Shown: positions 42,881-51,537 of the stretch, piece by piece
Position numbering within the stretch: position 1 is the stretch's first letter
Layout: the number at the start of each line of letters is the position of its first letter
Source of the DNA: Lithodes maja
Taxonomy: Eukaryota; Arthropoda; Malacostraca; Decapoda; Lithodidae
Direction: 5' to 3'
Assembly: GCA_037953745.1 (NCBI GenBank)
Contig: JBAKBP010012334.1
Span: 1-64,000, forward strand
Length of the DNA stretch: 64,000 bases
The notes under the pieces: model-generated
Told to the model about the DNA's origin: nothing
Databases searched by the model: none
What the model saw: only the letters and a program-made list of their open reading frames with translations
Program-made: the position numbers and the translations under genes

Positions 42881-43396
42881 TTACGGGCATGTGTTGAAGG
42901 TCTGTTGACAGGTGGGCATGCTAAACTTGTTATATGCAAAACGCAAGACACGCTCATCATTCCCAGAGTAGTCGGTCTTGGAGAACTCGTTGCGTATCTT
43001 CCCTAACGTTTCTCCGGGGCCCGCATGGGTGATGTGATATGTAAAATACATGGCATAGGCCCCGCACACGTCGCTACGGGTTCCCTGGAGTCTAAATGCA
43101 TTTTTAAATATGGGGACCCCGGGTCTCTCGAGTCGTTTAAAATAATCAGAATATACTCGAGGGTCTAGGCTGTAGCTATCCAGACATACTATTCTATGAG
43201 CATCGCGGTAGATACAGAGCCAGTGTCCCATATTTTGTTTAGACCAACTCGGCAGAGTGTTGATTATACACACAGCGGGTTTCCCCGCGTGTCCTCTGAG
43301 TAATGTCTCGACCTCGTCCGCTAATAGTACCCCCAGAAACACCGCCTCCTTTCCTAGACTCCCCCTTACCCCCCTTTCAATTTCAAAGTTGTTCAT
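42881..43396 (-). CDS. adenain-like cysteine protease (virion maturation protease)
   Basis: Homologous to the adenovirus protease family (C5/Ulp1-like fold) found in Polintons, where it is presumed to cleave capsid precursors during maturation. From the ATG at 43396 the protein has 171 residues. The catalytic set is His58 (MGHWLCIY), Asp73 (CLDSYS), Gln104 (FRLQGT) and Cys111 (DVCGAYA), all intact. An upstream GTG at 43423 would overlap the capsid gene, whereas the ATG begins 10 bp after that gene's stop. The length fits the family (about 170-200). Confidence 0.9.
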   Translation of the reverse strand: MNNFEIERGVRGSLGKEAVFLGVLLADEVETLLRGHAGKPAVCIINTLPSWSKQNMGHWLCIYRDAHRIVCLDSYSLDPRVYSDYFKRLERPGVPIFKNAFRLQGTRSDVCGAYAMYFTYHITHAGPGETLGKIRNEFSKTDYSGNDERVLRFAYNKFSMPTCQQTFNTCP

Positions 43397-43406
43397 CCCT
43401 ATCCCA

Positions 43407-44750
43407 TCAGGCCCGCACGTCACACTGCAGTCTTCTGTCAGCGTTTATAGTTAATATACCAACCGTCTCACCGAATAATAAAACTAGGCAATTACTATCC
43501 TGGCCTTTGCTCATATTTAGGTTGAGTCGAAGTCCCCCATTCATTTCCACGGGCATATTATCATTCAGGTTTTCAGCTCTCAAATCAAAGCAGCAAACCG
43601 TGGCCCCATTGGCAAAAGCCTCTTTAGTAATTGAATGCTCTCGGTGGAGACCCAGAGCATCCAGCGTACGGTAATACAGCTCGGAACAGGCATGGGGGAA
43701 ACCGCTGGACACGTTATAGACCACGCGACCGTTAGCCATCACGCTAGCCCTACTTAAGTTCCCGTGTGTCAGATACAGGGGGTTAAGCGTATAATCGCCC
43801 GCTTGGGCAGACATGCCCATCATGACCATCGTTAGCTTTTCAGGGATGACATTACCCCATGGCTGGTCATAAGTGGCGGAGGTCTGATCCTTGGCCAGCA
43901 CGTAGGTTTTAAAGAGAGTTTTGGTGAATGTGGATTTTATAACAGACCCGCCGCTCAACGAGGAGTTTAGAGCGTGTAAGGCGTTGGGATAGGGGAATAA
44001 CCTCGTATAAAGCAATTTGGTAGAATCTACGTGGAGTCGTGCCTTATCTCCATTACTAGGTACGTTCATTAGCCAATCGTTACTCGCCAGTTCGAGGCGG
44101 AGTCGTACGGGAATGCCGTCGGGTAGATAACTGTCTAGCGAACTAATGTCGAGGAATAAAGGAGCGCATAGCTCCAGACCGTGGGTCTTGAGTTGTTTAG
44201 AGAAGTCCTTTCGAGCGGGGGTAAAGTAACTGTCCTCTATCTTCCGGGTGAAACCATCGGGGGGACACGTGAAATTAGCCAAGGACCCAATTGTGTTAAT
44301 TTTGCCGGGTGTCAAGGTGGTGAGGGCTTTAACGTAGGAGCTGTAACCGTAGAGAACATTGGTTTCGACGGGCACGTCGCCGAGAAAACACTGCACGGAT
44401 TTGAAAAGACTGTGGGCCGTGTTATTCGAGAGCTCAATGTTCACGTCGTCCCCGAGGGGGGTCGCATTATCCTCTTGGGTTAGCCGCAGAGTGGTGTGTA
44501 TGACCAATTGACCCAAGTCAATAAAGCTCCCCGGAGTCCCAGGGATGAGGAAATCAACGTATCGGTCAGTTAACTTCATGTTGAAACCTAGATTGCTAGG
44601 CAACACGTCGGCATCTTGCCGGGAGGCTATGGTGGCTTCCAAAAGTCGGGTCTTGTTGGGACGGGGAAATAATTCACTGACGCCAGCAGCGTATTGACCT
44701 ACGGGGGCCTGCTGACCCACAGCTCCCTCCACGTTCGCGATGCTCGCCAT
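43407..44750 (-). CDS. major capsid protein, double jelly-roll
   Basis: 447 residues from the ATG at 44750. The pattern matches Polinton/adintovirus major capsid proteins: an early membrane-free start, NNTAHSLFKSVQCFLGDVPV followed by YGYSSYVKAL, a middle HGLELCAPLFLDISSLD stretch, and a late PEKLTMVMM block with NPLYLTHGNL. By family knowledge it forms the pseudo-hexameric capsomers of an icosahedral shell. It lies between the pVI-like gene (23-bp gap) and the protease, the usual morphogenesis neighbourhood. The assignment rests on motif pattern and position, not on an alignment. Confidence 0.85.
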   Translation of the reverse strand: MASIANVEGAVGQQAPVGQYAAGVSELFPRPNKTRLLEATIASRQDADVLPSNLGFNMKLTDRYVDFLIPGTPGSFIDLGQLVIHTTLRLTQEDNATPLGDDVNIELSNNTAHSLFKSVQCFLGDVPVETNVLYGYSSYVKALTTLTPGKINTIGSLANFTCPPDGFTRKIEDSYFTPARKDFSKQLKTHGLELCAPLFLDISSLDSYLPDGIPVRLRLELASNDWLMNVPSNGDKARLHVDSTKLLYTRLFPYPNALHALNSSLSGGSVIKSTFTKTLFKTYVLAKDQTSATYDQPWGNVIPEKLTMVMMGMSAQAGDYTLNPLYLTHGNLSRASVMANGRVVYNVSSGFPHACSELYYRTLDALGLHREHSITKEAFANGATVCCFDLRAENLNDNMPVEMNGGLRLNLNMSKGQDSNCLVLLFGETVGILTINADRRLQCDVRA

Positions 44751-44773
44751 CTCGACGCTAGCCCGATACTGAT

Positions 44774-45199
44774 TTACAGCGAGGAAAATATGTCCTTCTT
44801 ATAGTACCCCTTCATTGTCTTCTTTTTAATTTTCCTTTTAACCTTTACCCTCTTCCTATTTCTACCACCTCCCCTCGCCGCCTTTACGGCAGCGTTCTTC
44901 AGAGCGTTCAGACCGTGTCTTTTTAGGGACTGCCTTAGGTTATTACCCTGAGAGATATCCTCCATGACATTGTTTCCAAACTCGCGTGCGGAAGGAGCTA
45001 TGACATTTCGTACTAGAAACGGGAAGGCTCTTTTAGCGAGACCCGCTAATGTAGAGAACAGACCCCCGCCCCGACGGTAGCTGGGCTCGTAGGCGAGGGT
45101 GGTAATATCGTTGACGCCACCCCCGTGAGATACTCTCTCCCCACGAGCGAAAAGAGAGCGATACTCCCCCACGGAGGGGGGGATGAATGTAACTCGCAT
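44774..45199 (-). CDS. small basic virion protein (adenovirus pVI/pX-like)
   Basis: 141 residues. A Gly-rich start to a hydrophobic/amphipathic helix (GGGLFSTLAGLAKRAFPFLV, about 48-67) is followed by a strongly basic C-terminus (NRKRVKVKRKIKKK). Adintovirus and Polinton proteins of this shape are compared with adenovirus pVI or pX: membrane-active and DNA-binding core components. The role here is inferred from composition and from its place between the two capsid genes. No catalytic motif. Confidence 0.6.
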   Translation of the reverse strand: MRVTFIPPSVGEYRSLFARGERVSHGGGVNDITTLAYEPSYRRGGGLFSTLAGLAKRAFPFLVRNVIAPSAREFGNNVMEDISQGNNLRQSLKRHGLNALKNAAVKAARGGGRNRKRVKVKRKIKKKTMKGYYKKDIFSSL

Positions 45200-45241
45200 G
45201 CTGTTAGGGAAAAGACTGTTGACACGAGGCTAGACGAGCTA

Positions 45242-46174
45242 TTAATATAGTCTGACAGCGCGAATGTGAAGTAAGCACGTCACGTGCTGACCCTCTTCAA
45301 AATACATGGGGCGACCCTTCTGGTCTGTGATTTTAATGGAAATGGTATCTATAGTTTTAGGTTTGAGTGGTTTATAGACGATAGGATGCACACCTTTCGA
45401 TTGCCCGTCGGAGAGGGAAAAGGCGTCGAGAATATTTACATTTACCCCGGCGAATCTCGAAGGGTTGACCAGGTCACTGTATATGAGCACGCACTGAGCA
45501 TCGCCGTTCCTTAAGACAGGAAACGGGCTAGTATGATATAGAAATGCGTCGTCTCCTTCGCTGAGAGCATCTCGGGGGGAGGTAAACACGTCATAGGCTT
45601 CTAAGGGGCTTAAGCCGAGAAGTCGGGCTACCCGCTCTTCGAGCTGTATCTTCACGTATGAGATGATCGGATGGGGGTCGCGGAAGCAGCGTACCGTAAC
45701 GTGTTGGCTCAGGTTCATACGACCGAGGGAGAGTATTTGAGATGGGTTGGCTAGGCGGTCAAAGGCGCTAGTGTTAGGAAGCCCGGGGTAGGCTTCATCG
45801 TGGGGATGTCCGACGTAGGTTCTGTCGCGGTTAAGGAGACCCCTTAGTATAGCCCCTATTTTATTATTAACCCGGTCGATAAGGTATTCAATGTCCGGAC
45901 TCAAGATATTTTCCCAAATAGTCACAAGCACCTTACGCTTTTCAATAGCGCCTGAAGAAGTAAGCTGCCCGTACTCTATATGTATGGCGCATTCTGCTTC
46001 GTCTCTCTTAATAGTATAGTAACGTTGAGGGAGTATCACATTTAACAGGCCAACTTCGTATTCCACGTCCCTGTGTAACGTTAAGGTTTGTAAGTTGTTG
46101 GTAAAACTACTGCTACTATTGGGGTATATGACACTGTCTGCAGCGCTTGTAACGTAGATATGGTGTGACTCCAT
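45242..46174 (-). CDS. minor capsid (penton-like) protein, single jelly-roll
   Basis: 310 residues from the ATG at 46174. An upstream GTG at 46255 would add 27 residues that do not resemble the family. The N-terminal YPNSSSSFTNNL and VEYEVGLLNVILP, and the C-terminal IDTISIKITDQKGRPMYF with HVTCLLHIRAV, match the Polinton minor capsid pattern (strands before and after the jelly roll). It would form the capsid vertices. It sits 42 bp upstream of the pVI-like gene on the same strand. Confidence 0.8.
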   Translation of the reverse strand: MESHHIYVTSAADSVIYPNSSSSFTNNLQTLTLHRDVEYEVGLLNVILPQRYYTIKRDEAECAIHIEYGQLTSSGAIEKRKVLVTIWENILSPDIEYLIDRVNNKIGAILRGLLNRDRTYVGHPHDEAYPGLPNTSAFDRLANPSQILSLGRMNLSQHVTVRCFRDPHPIISYVKIQLEERVARLLGLSPLEAYDVFTSPRDALSEGDDAFLYHTSPFPVLRNGDAQCVLIYSDLVNPSRFAGVNVNILDAFSLSDGQSKGVHPIVYKPLKPKTIDTISIKITDQKGRPMYFEEGQHVTCLLHIRAVRLY

Positions 46175-46330
46175 CTTGGAACAGCAAGGGACTAATGCGA
46201 AGTTGGCTCGTTTCTTATATTTATAGCTACCTACAAGGACGGGAGAGTAATACACGATAGGTAATGCTTAGGTATTTATTTACAGAGAGAGAGAGAGAGA
46301 GAGTCATTAAAGGAGATTATACACGCATTA

Positions 46331-47275
46331 TTAGGAATTGAGAGGGTCTTGCGTCACAACATCGTAGTCTTCATCCACATCGCTGTTCCTTAGCTTCTTC
46401 TCACTCGCCTCCCTGGGGTTGGTGTTGATCGATTTGCCCTCCTCCTCCTCCAGGTGTGGGCGTTTTTGACCCGGGGTGAACCCTGCGTTGTCATTCACAG
46501 TGGTTAACCCCATCCACCACTTGTCCAAGATGACACAGGATATATTGCGGGTCCTAAGATTCCCGGCTGCATGGTTTAGGATAGGCAGGTAATCCTGTGC
46601 CCATACGTGAGAGGGGAGGCCCGCAGCACCGCATTTGAAGGGGAATACAATACGTGTCATCTCATGTTGAATAGCCCAATCGACGAGTTTAGTAACACAG
46701 ACATTAAACATTTTAACACGATCCTGGTGGTGGTCCTGCTTTAACCCTTGAATGAATTGGACGTCGCGAGAACTGAGTAGGTACTTCTGGTTAATCTCAT
46801 TCAGCTCCAGCATCTTACCGGGGGCGTATTGAGCTAGAAGACAAGCAACATGGGGAAGACTAGGATCAGGGGACTCGCGAATTATAACACTCCCAGGCAC
46901 ACCCCTGTCTTTCCAGCAGCATCGGTTTAGCCGATAAATAGACACTCTTTCAGCGTATAGGTTACTATATGGATACGTTTGGTGTAGAAGCGCAGTGAAG
47001 CCGGAGGTCTCCCGACAGGCCGTGCAGCTGTGAACACCGGCAATGATGGTTTTATCATTACGATAGCGGGAGTCACCGGGAACCCCTTCCTCGTAGCTGA
47101 GCGAGTAAGCATCACTTTCTCCACAGGCCTCCCCTTCATCCAAGAAAGAGTAGAGGGAAGGACACTCCTCCTTCTCGCGTTCGGGCTGGGCAACGTCCTG
47201 AGCCCCACCGCCAGTCACAATCGATGAAGCCATTACCACTCTCCCCCAACGTGAGGGGGTGTCCACTACGTCCAT
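46331..47275 (-). CDS. macro-domain protein (ADP-ribose binding), Polinton accessory gene
   Basis: 314 residues. An acidic N-terminal region (1-75) precedes a macro-like domain at about 76-240, with GVHSC at its start, YPYSNLY, RGVPGSVII, AQYAPGK, a MFNVCVTKL helix, and the diagnostic FPFKCGAAG loop followed by W..DYLPIL. The C-terminal tail is acidic with a KRPHLEEEEGK basic/acidic patch. Macro domains bind or remove ADP-ribose. The Asn usually present in the first loop seems replaced by Thr (HSCTAC), so hydrolase activity is doubtful while binding is possible. Its place upstream of the capsid genes suggests a late or host-interaction role. The frame is intact. Confidence 0.7.
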   Translation of the reverse strand: MDVVDTPSRWGRVVMASSIVTGGGAQDVAQPEREKEECPSLYSFLDEGEACGESDAYSLSYEEGVPGDSRYRNDKTIIAGVHSCTACRETSGFTALLHQTYPYSNLYAERVSIYRLNRCCWKDRGVPGSVIIRESPDPSLPHVACLLAQYAPGKMLELNEINQKYLLSSRDVQFIQGLKQDHHQDRVKMFNVCVTKLVDWAIQHEMTRIVFPFKCGAAGLPSHVWAQDYLPILNHAAGNLRTRNISCVILDKWWMGLTTVNDNAGFTPGQKRPHLEEEEGKSINTNPREASEKKLRNSDVDEDYDVVTQDPLNS

Positions 47276-47438
47276 TTCTCGAGGTGTTGATTGGTCGTCT
47301 AGGAAGCTATTGCGGTGGATGGAGGTCTTGTCGTCTGGAACTGCCGTAGTTTGCTCACAGTTGGGGTAAGAGAGTATGACGGGTCTGGGCTGTCTCGGCC
47401 GGTTTTTATACCACCACGAGCGGTTGCCAGCTATTAGT
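47276..47438. promoter_or_regulatory. spacer between the two minus-strand gene groups
   Basis: A 163-bp gap separating the ATPase-integrase cluster from the macro/capsid cluster, the obvious place for a promoter or processing site. No clear TATA box is seen. Confidence 0.3.
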
Positions 47439-48086
47439 TTAATAGGATACCCACCCGTGGGTTGTCAGTGCGGGTATTTTAGACGAGAGTAAACTATTTA
47501 TACCTCCACCGTATTGCTTTTTGATCTGAGTGTTTACAATATGAGAGGGATGAAGACCCGTTGCTCTAATAATTAGATCTACGTCATCATGCTGGGCTTT
47601 GGACGGTGTAGACCCCTTAGCCGAGAGTATTCCCACGATGTCTAGAACGTTGTTGTTGCTAGCTGAGTCCAGTAGCCATCCATCCTTGTCCCATCTAATT
47701 AAGGGGTTGTTTTTAACTCGCTCCAGAAGCCCTAAAGCGTATGGTGTCTCATTATATTTTACGTGGGCGGGCAGAAGATGTGCTAGACTGGGATTTTTGG
47801 AAGCATTCCCCATTACAGAAGTGGCTTTCATTAGCACGGGTGGTGGGAGTTTGGTTTTGCGCATAGCCCTCATTGATTTCTTGTTATAATGTGAACACGG
47901 TCTTGATTTCTTTCTCTTTTTCCTCGGGGGGGTCTTAGGAGCGGGCTGTGGGGGGAGGCGGGAGGACGAGCTTGCTGGAACGTGTTGTCCGGGGGAGGGG
48001 GAGGGGGAGGGCGGTGTAGGTGAACCCTCGATGCTTGTTAAAACACGCTTGGCTGTGGATTCGGGGAGGAGATAATAGCTACGCAT
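47439..48086 (-). CDS. conserved Polinton protein, Pro-rich and basic (215 aa)
   Basis: A Pro/Ser-rich N-terminal region runs into a basic patch (TPPRKKRKKSRP, about 53-64), then a conserved-looking C-terminal half with LIRWDKDGWLLD, NNVLDIVGIL, a helical segment and the tail KKQYGGGINSLLSS. I recall similar uncharacterised proteins next to the 112-residue protein in other animal Polintons. The function is unknown. Its ATG overlaps the upstream stop as TAATG. Confidence 0.7.
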   Translation of the reverse strand: MRSYYLLPESTAKRVLTSIEGSPTPPSPSPSPGQHVPASSSSRLPPQPAPKTPPRKKRKKSRPCSHYNKKSMRAMRKTKLPPPVLMKATSVMGNASKNPSLAHLLPAHVKYNETPYALGLLERVKNNPLIRWDKDGWLLDSASNNNVLDIVGILSAKGSTPSKAQHDDVDLIIRATGLHPSHIVNTQIKKQYGGGINSLLSSKIPALTTHGWVSY

Positions 48087-48424
48087 TATGAAAACAGTTT
48101 TGAAAGTAGACCGGCAACTGCAGGGAGAAGGGCGGCTAATATATTACCTCCAGCCTTACTAGTTAGAATTAATCTCTTTTTGGCCAGAGATGTTTTCTTC
48201 CGGGCAACGGCTCGTATATCCTCACGATGGTGTTGTAGCTTTCTTATAATTTTACTATTCAGGGTGAGATGTTTCTTTAGAAAGTTGGAGAATATCTCAG
48301 AAATACAATTTAAATGCTCGCGTCCTAGTTGTTTAATGAGGTTCTTCCTTTCCTTGGGGTTAAGTTTTTTAAGTAGCCGTACAAACTTTTTATGTACACC
48401 GAGTAGGGGAAGCTTACTGTTCAT
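48086..48424 (-). CDS. conserved small Polinton protein, basic with hydrophobic tail (112 aa)
   Basis: A Leu/Lys-rich helical protein (FVRLLKKLNPKERKNLIKQL, then RKLQHHREDIRA) ending in GGNILAALLPAVAGLLSKLF, a likely membrane-active amphipathic or transmembrane helix. Proteins of this shape are common in animal Polintons; they look like virion or membrane-associated factors, but no function is established to my knowledge. The start codon overlaps the integrase stop as ATGA. Confidence 0.75.
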   Translation of the reverse strand: MNSKLPLLGVHKKFVRLLKKLNPKERKNLIKQLGREHLNCISEIFSNFLKKHLTLNSKIIRKLQHHREDIRAVARKKTSLAKKRLILTSKAGGNILAALLPAVAGLLSKLFS

Positions 48425-49539
48425 CTTTGCACGAGGTCAGAGACATTAATCCAGCTGTCAAAGGAGGTAGGATATCCAACCCAATGTACAAAATATTGTT
48501 TTTCCCCTTTGCTTTTGCGGGTTCTCAGGATATTAATATCGAATGACTCGGGCAAGGAACTTGCCACCAGTTCTGACCCGTAGAAGATGCCCTCTATGGG
48601 CTCGCCGGATAGGTCTTCCAGGAGATAGGTTTTTGGTTGATGTTGGTGTTTTATTTCTCGAATTTGGAATAGCTCATGGGTGTTCTGCTGGGTGTATCCC
48701 TTATGGAAAGCGGATGAACGAGTGCTACCCACGAGACGTACAATCTCTCCAACTGCTAGCTCGGTACTAATGCGTCTGAGGGGTTTCTGGGGGTTTTTAT
48801 ACATTAGATGGAATTGCCGTGCAGTGTCGGATGGTCGAGTTAAATTATGTACGATTGTGGGGGTTTGTCCCTTTTTTAGTCCAGAGTGGGGGGAATTATT
48901 GTAGGCACTGACCATGTCCTGGAGGTGGTTAATATATCGGGGGGAATTCCGCAGTGTAATAAAGCGGTACATGCGGGATTTCAATGTGCGAATGGCTCGT
49001 TCGGCGATGGAAGCTTTAATCTCACTAGAATGAACGCTATATAGCTTAATCTTGCGGGATGTTAGATATTCCTTCACTTTTTGATTATAAAACTCGGTGC
49101 CTAGATCAGTGTTCAATCTTCTCACACCCCTGGATTCATCTGTTTCCATAACCCTCTTAACAGCCATTAGCATGGAAGTCGCATCTTTCCTGTGACAGGG
49201 TACTACCTGCATGAAACGGGAAAAGACGTCCACGCATACTAACAGGTATGATATATTGTCGTTGTCTTTCTTTAAATGACGCACGTCGGCTAAGTCGGCA
49301 GCCATGATGATCTTGGGCTTGGGGGAGAGAACTTTCTGGCGGGGGAATTTCTTTGGCTGTAGCTTATGTAGAGTGTAGGTTTTGCTGGTCCTGAGAAATC
49401 CTGTCACATCTTGCAGTTTTATGGAAGGATCAATGTCTCGAGCCTTATCCCATAGTTTCTTTTGAGAAGACAGTCCGTATGGCTGGTCGTGACGACCGTA
49501 GAGAACATTTAATAGCTCTCGATGCTTAGAACTCACCAT
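48421..49539 (-). CDS. retroviral-type integrase with chromodomain
   Basis: Inserts element DNA into the host genome. 372 residues: N-terminal helical region, DDE core with Asp82 (AADLADV), Asp145 (LNTDLGTEF) and Glu180 (IAERAIRTLK), giving the canonical DD35E spacing. An SH3-like segment follows (about 260-320) and a C-terminal chromodomain (ILRTRKSKGEKQYFVHWVGY with FDSWINVSDL). Chromodomains in integrases can steer integration toward modified histones. All three acidic residues are present. The start overlaps the ATPase stop by 7 nt. Confidence 0.96.
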   Translation of the reverse strand: MVSSKHRELLNVLYGRHDQPYGLSSQKKLWDKARDIDPSIKLQDVTGFLRTSKTYTLHKLQPKKFPRQKVLSPKPKIIMAADLADVRHLKKDNDNISYLLVCVDVFSRFMQVVPCHRKDATSMLMAVKRVMETDESRGVRRLNTDLGTEFYNQKVKEYLTSRKIKLYSVHSSEIKASIAERAIRTLKSRMYRFITLRNSPRYINHLQDMVSAYNNSPHSGLKKGQTPTIVHNLTRPSDTARQFHLMYKNPQKPLRRISTELAVGEIVRLVGSTRSSAFHKGYTQQNTHELFQIREIKHQHQPKTYLLEDLSGEPIEGIFYGSELVASSLPESFDINILRTRKSKGEKQYFVHWVGYPTSFDSWINVSDLVQR

Positions 49540-50159
49540 TGGAATACACGTTCACAGGGTGGTTCACCCACTATATTTGTGCGGAATTGCAGGGCTTCGG
49601 GGGTATTTATACCTAAGTCAACAAGGAGATAGCCAAAGGGTTTAGAGAAAACGGCAGATTTGTATATTTCAACAAAATCGCTGGCTCGGTCTTTGCCGAA
49701 TATTTGCCTTCCAAGTAGTTGTATTTGCAATAAGTCACGTTGTCTCAGTAATAGGAAGTGAGAACAGTTGAGACTAATATTCCTCGCATGTTTACCGCCC
49801 ATGTATAGGTTTTGGGTTATGAAGATGCATGAAATGTTATTATGCCGACCGCGGGTAAAAGCGTCAACGACTACTTTATTCTTTACAGCTTCGATAAATA
49901 GATCGTCAAGGATGAATAAGGTTCCTCTTTGATCGTAAATATCCTCATCGCTTATAGGGTTCACTATTTCTGGAGATACGGTTACCTTAGGTCCTATTTC
50001 TTTATCATGCTGTAGGGGGTGCGAGAGAAGACCGCATATAACAATCTTTTTAAATTTATTATGATGCTTGGATATAAGTTTCTTGACGAGTTCTGATTTG
50101 CCGGAATTGCTGTATCCCGCTACTATTATGCGAGCGGGGTGTTTGAATATGTCGAGCAT
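49533..50159 (-). CDS. genome-packaging ATPase (FtsK/HerA, A32-like)
   Basis: 208 residues. Walker A is at 15-22 (GYSNSGKS) and Walker B at 82-86 (FILDD). The sensor-like ISCIFITQNLYM is followed by a helical C-terminus. Polinton and adintovirus relatives of poxvirus A32 are believed to pump genome DNA into the capsid. It is the first gene inside the right TIR and begins the minus-strand transcription unit. The frame and length are normal. Confidence 0.93.
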   Translation of the reverse strand: MLDIFKHPARIIVAGYSNSGKSELVKKLISKHHNKFKKIVICGLLSHPLQHDKEIGPKVTVSPEIVNPISDEDIYDQRGTLFILDDLFIEAVKNKVVVDAFTRGRHNNISCIFITQNLYMGGKHARNISLNCSHFLLLRQRDLLQIQLLGRQIFGKDRASDFVEIYKSAVFSKPFGYLLVDLGINTPEALQFRTNIVGEPPCERVFQW

Positions 50160-50226
50160 CGGAGGTAAATGCTTCCGCCATGTTGGTTTCTATTTAACTA
50201 ATACCTTTACGAGGTTTGAATGCATA

Positions 50227-51393
50227 TATATATGTTTTAGGGTTCACACGGGGTGGACTGCATGACTATATATAACAGGTAGTCACATGTTCTCGCCTAG
50301 GCAAGGTTAGGTTAGGTGGTTGGAAAAAATATGATGAAAGAGAGAGAGAGAGAAACTACTGAGGGGTCGCTGTCAGACCGATATAGATAGCGATATAGAT
50401 ATAGATAGTAGACTGATTTATGGGAGCAGCTGACCCAAAAGTATTTTTGGTACAGAGATGGGTGAAATCAGGTGGCTTGGTATCTTGAAATCTGAACTCT
50501 AAGAATAGCGTGGAAAAAATATGATGAAAGAAAGGGTCGCTGTCAGACCTATATAGATAGAGATAGAGATATAGATAGTAGACTGATTTATGGGAGCAGG
50601 TGACCCAAAAGTATTTTTGGTACGGAGATGGGTGAAATCAGGTGGCTTGGTATCTTGAAATCTGAACTCTAAGAATAGCGTGGAAAAATATGATGAAAGA
50701 GAGAGATACAGAGAGAGAGAGAGAAAGGGTTAGGCTAGGTTAGGCTAGGCTAGGTTAGGTTAGGTTAGATTAGGCTAGGCTAGGCTAGGTTAGGTTAGGC
50801 TAGGTTAGGGAGAGAGAGAGAAAGAGTTAGGCTAGGTTAGACTAGGCTAGGTTTATCTTGACACTTGATCACGAATGAGGTCCAGAGGAGTAGGCGGGGC
50901 ACCGTGTGTGTGTGTGTGTGTGTGTGTACAATGAGAGAGATAGAAAGATAGAGAGAGACGGTCATATTTAAAATAGTAAGGATGTATGAAAGTTGTGACA
51001 GTATTTGCCTTTTATAATTCCCACGAGGACTGATTTATCAGATGCCACTCCCACTCAGGTAGGTCACATTTTCCACCACTACCGGACAACCGTCGCCATT
51101 TTTGGACACTTCTCAGGTTACCCCTAACTGGTCACTACCGGACAACCGTCGCCATTTTGGACCCATTTTTTTCTGGCAGGGACTTTTTCAATAAAGTCTA
51201 TGGATGTAAAAACGAAAATGGCAGGAGATTTTTTCTGGCAGGGGCTTTTTCAATAAAGTCTACGGATGTAAAAACGGAAATGGCAGTGGCTTTTTCAATA
51301 AAGTCTACGGGTGTAAAAACGAAAATGGCAGTGGGGTTTTTTTCCAATAAAGTCTACGGATGTAAAAACGGAAATGGCATTTTTACTCCTACT
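50227..51393 (-). repeat. right Polinton terminal inverted repeat
   Basis: 1,167 bp, inverse of 34239-35405, with the same order of telomere-like TTAGG/TAGGC repeats (50727-50852), (GT)n tract (50905-50926) and outermost short repeats. It ends CTCCTACT at 51393. The adjoining CTTAATATCG does not match the left flank. Confidence 0.95.
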
Positions 51394-51404
51394 CTTAATA
51401 TCGA

Positions 51405-51537
51405 GATGGAAATGAGGCGAAAGGTCTTAAAATCGCCAAACTAATGGGCCGAATGTCAAAATCTGAAAACTAATGGAGCTAAGCATGAGGGAGAAGGGGG
51501 CCAGAAAAAAACAACAACCCTCTCCCCTTCATTGGAG
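51405..51537. repeat. partial family A MITE next to the Polinton
   Basis: GCGAAAGGTCTTAAAATCGCC, CAAACTAATGGGCCG and CATGAGGGAGAAGGGGG match one half of family A. The other half is absent here, so either the MITE was already broken or the Polinton end lies within it. Confidence 0.65.

Larger units (their letters stand above)
34239..51393. mobile_element. complete Polinton/Maverick (adintovirus-like), 17,155 bp
   Basis: Terminal inverted repeats of 1,167 bp at both ends; termini start AGTAGGAG, matching the 5'-AG typical of Polintons. It contains the core set: protein-primed PolB (plus strand) against ATPase, integrase, minor and major capsid proteins and protease (minus strand), plus four further ORFs. 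Every core reading frame is open and every catalytic motif checked is intact. Transcription converges on 42050-42880, where AATAAA signals exist for both strands. Flanks are unrelated relics and no 6-bp target duplication is visible (AACACT left, CTTAAT right). The capsid set means the element may form virions; whether it does cannot be seen from sequence. Confidence 0.96.

Noticed and set aside
42527..42890. ORFs on both strands across the CGGG array (Ala-Gly-Arg and Pro-Ala-Arg repeats)
   Set aside because: A tetranucleotide repeat read in any frame gives open low-complexity ORFs; there is no start context or non-repeat domain.
43397..43423. Protease start at GTG 43423
   Set aside because: It would overlap the capsid gene and use a non-ATG start in a eukaryotic element; ATG at 43396 gives the usual length and order.
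46175..46255. N-terminal extension of the minor capsid protein to 46255
   Set aside because: It starts with GTG and the added residues do not resemble the family; ATG at 46174 precedes the conserved block.
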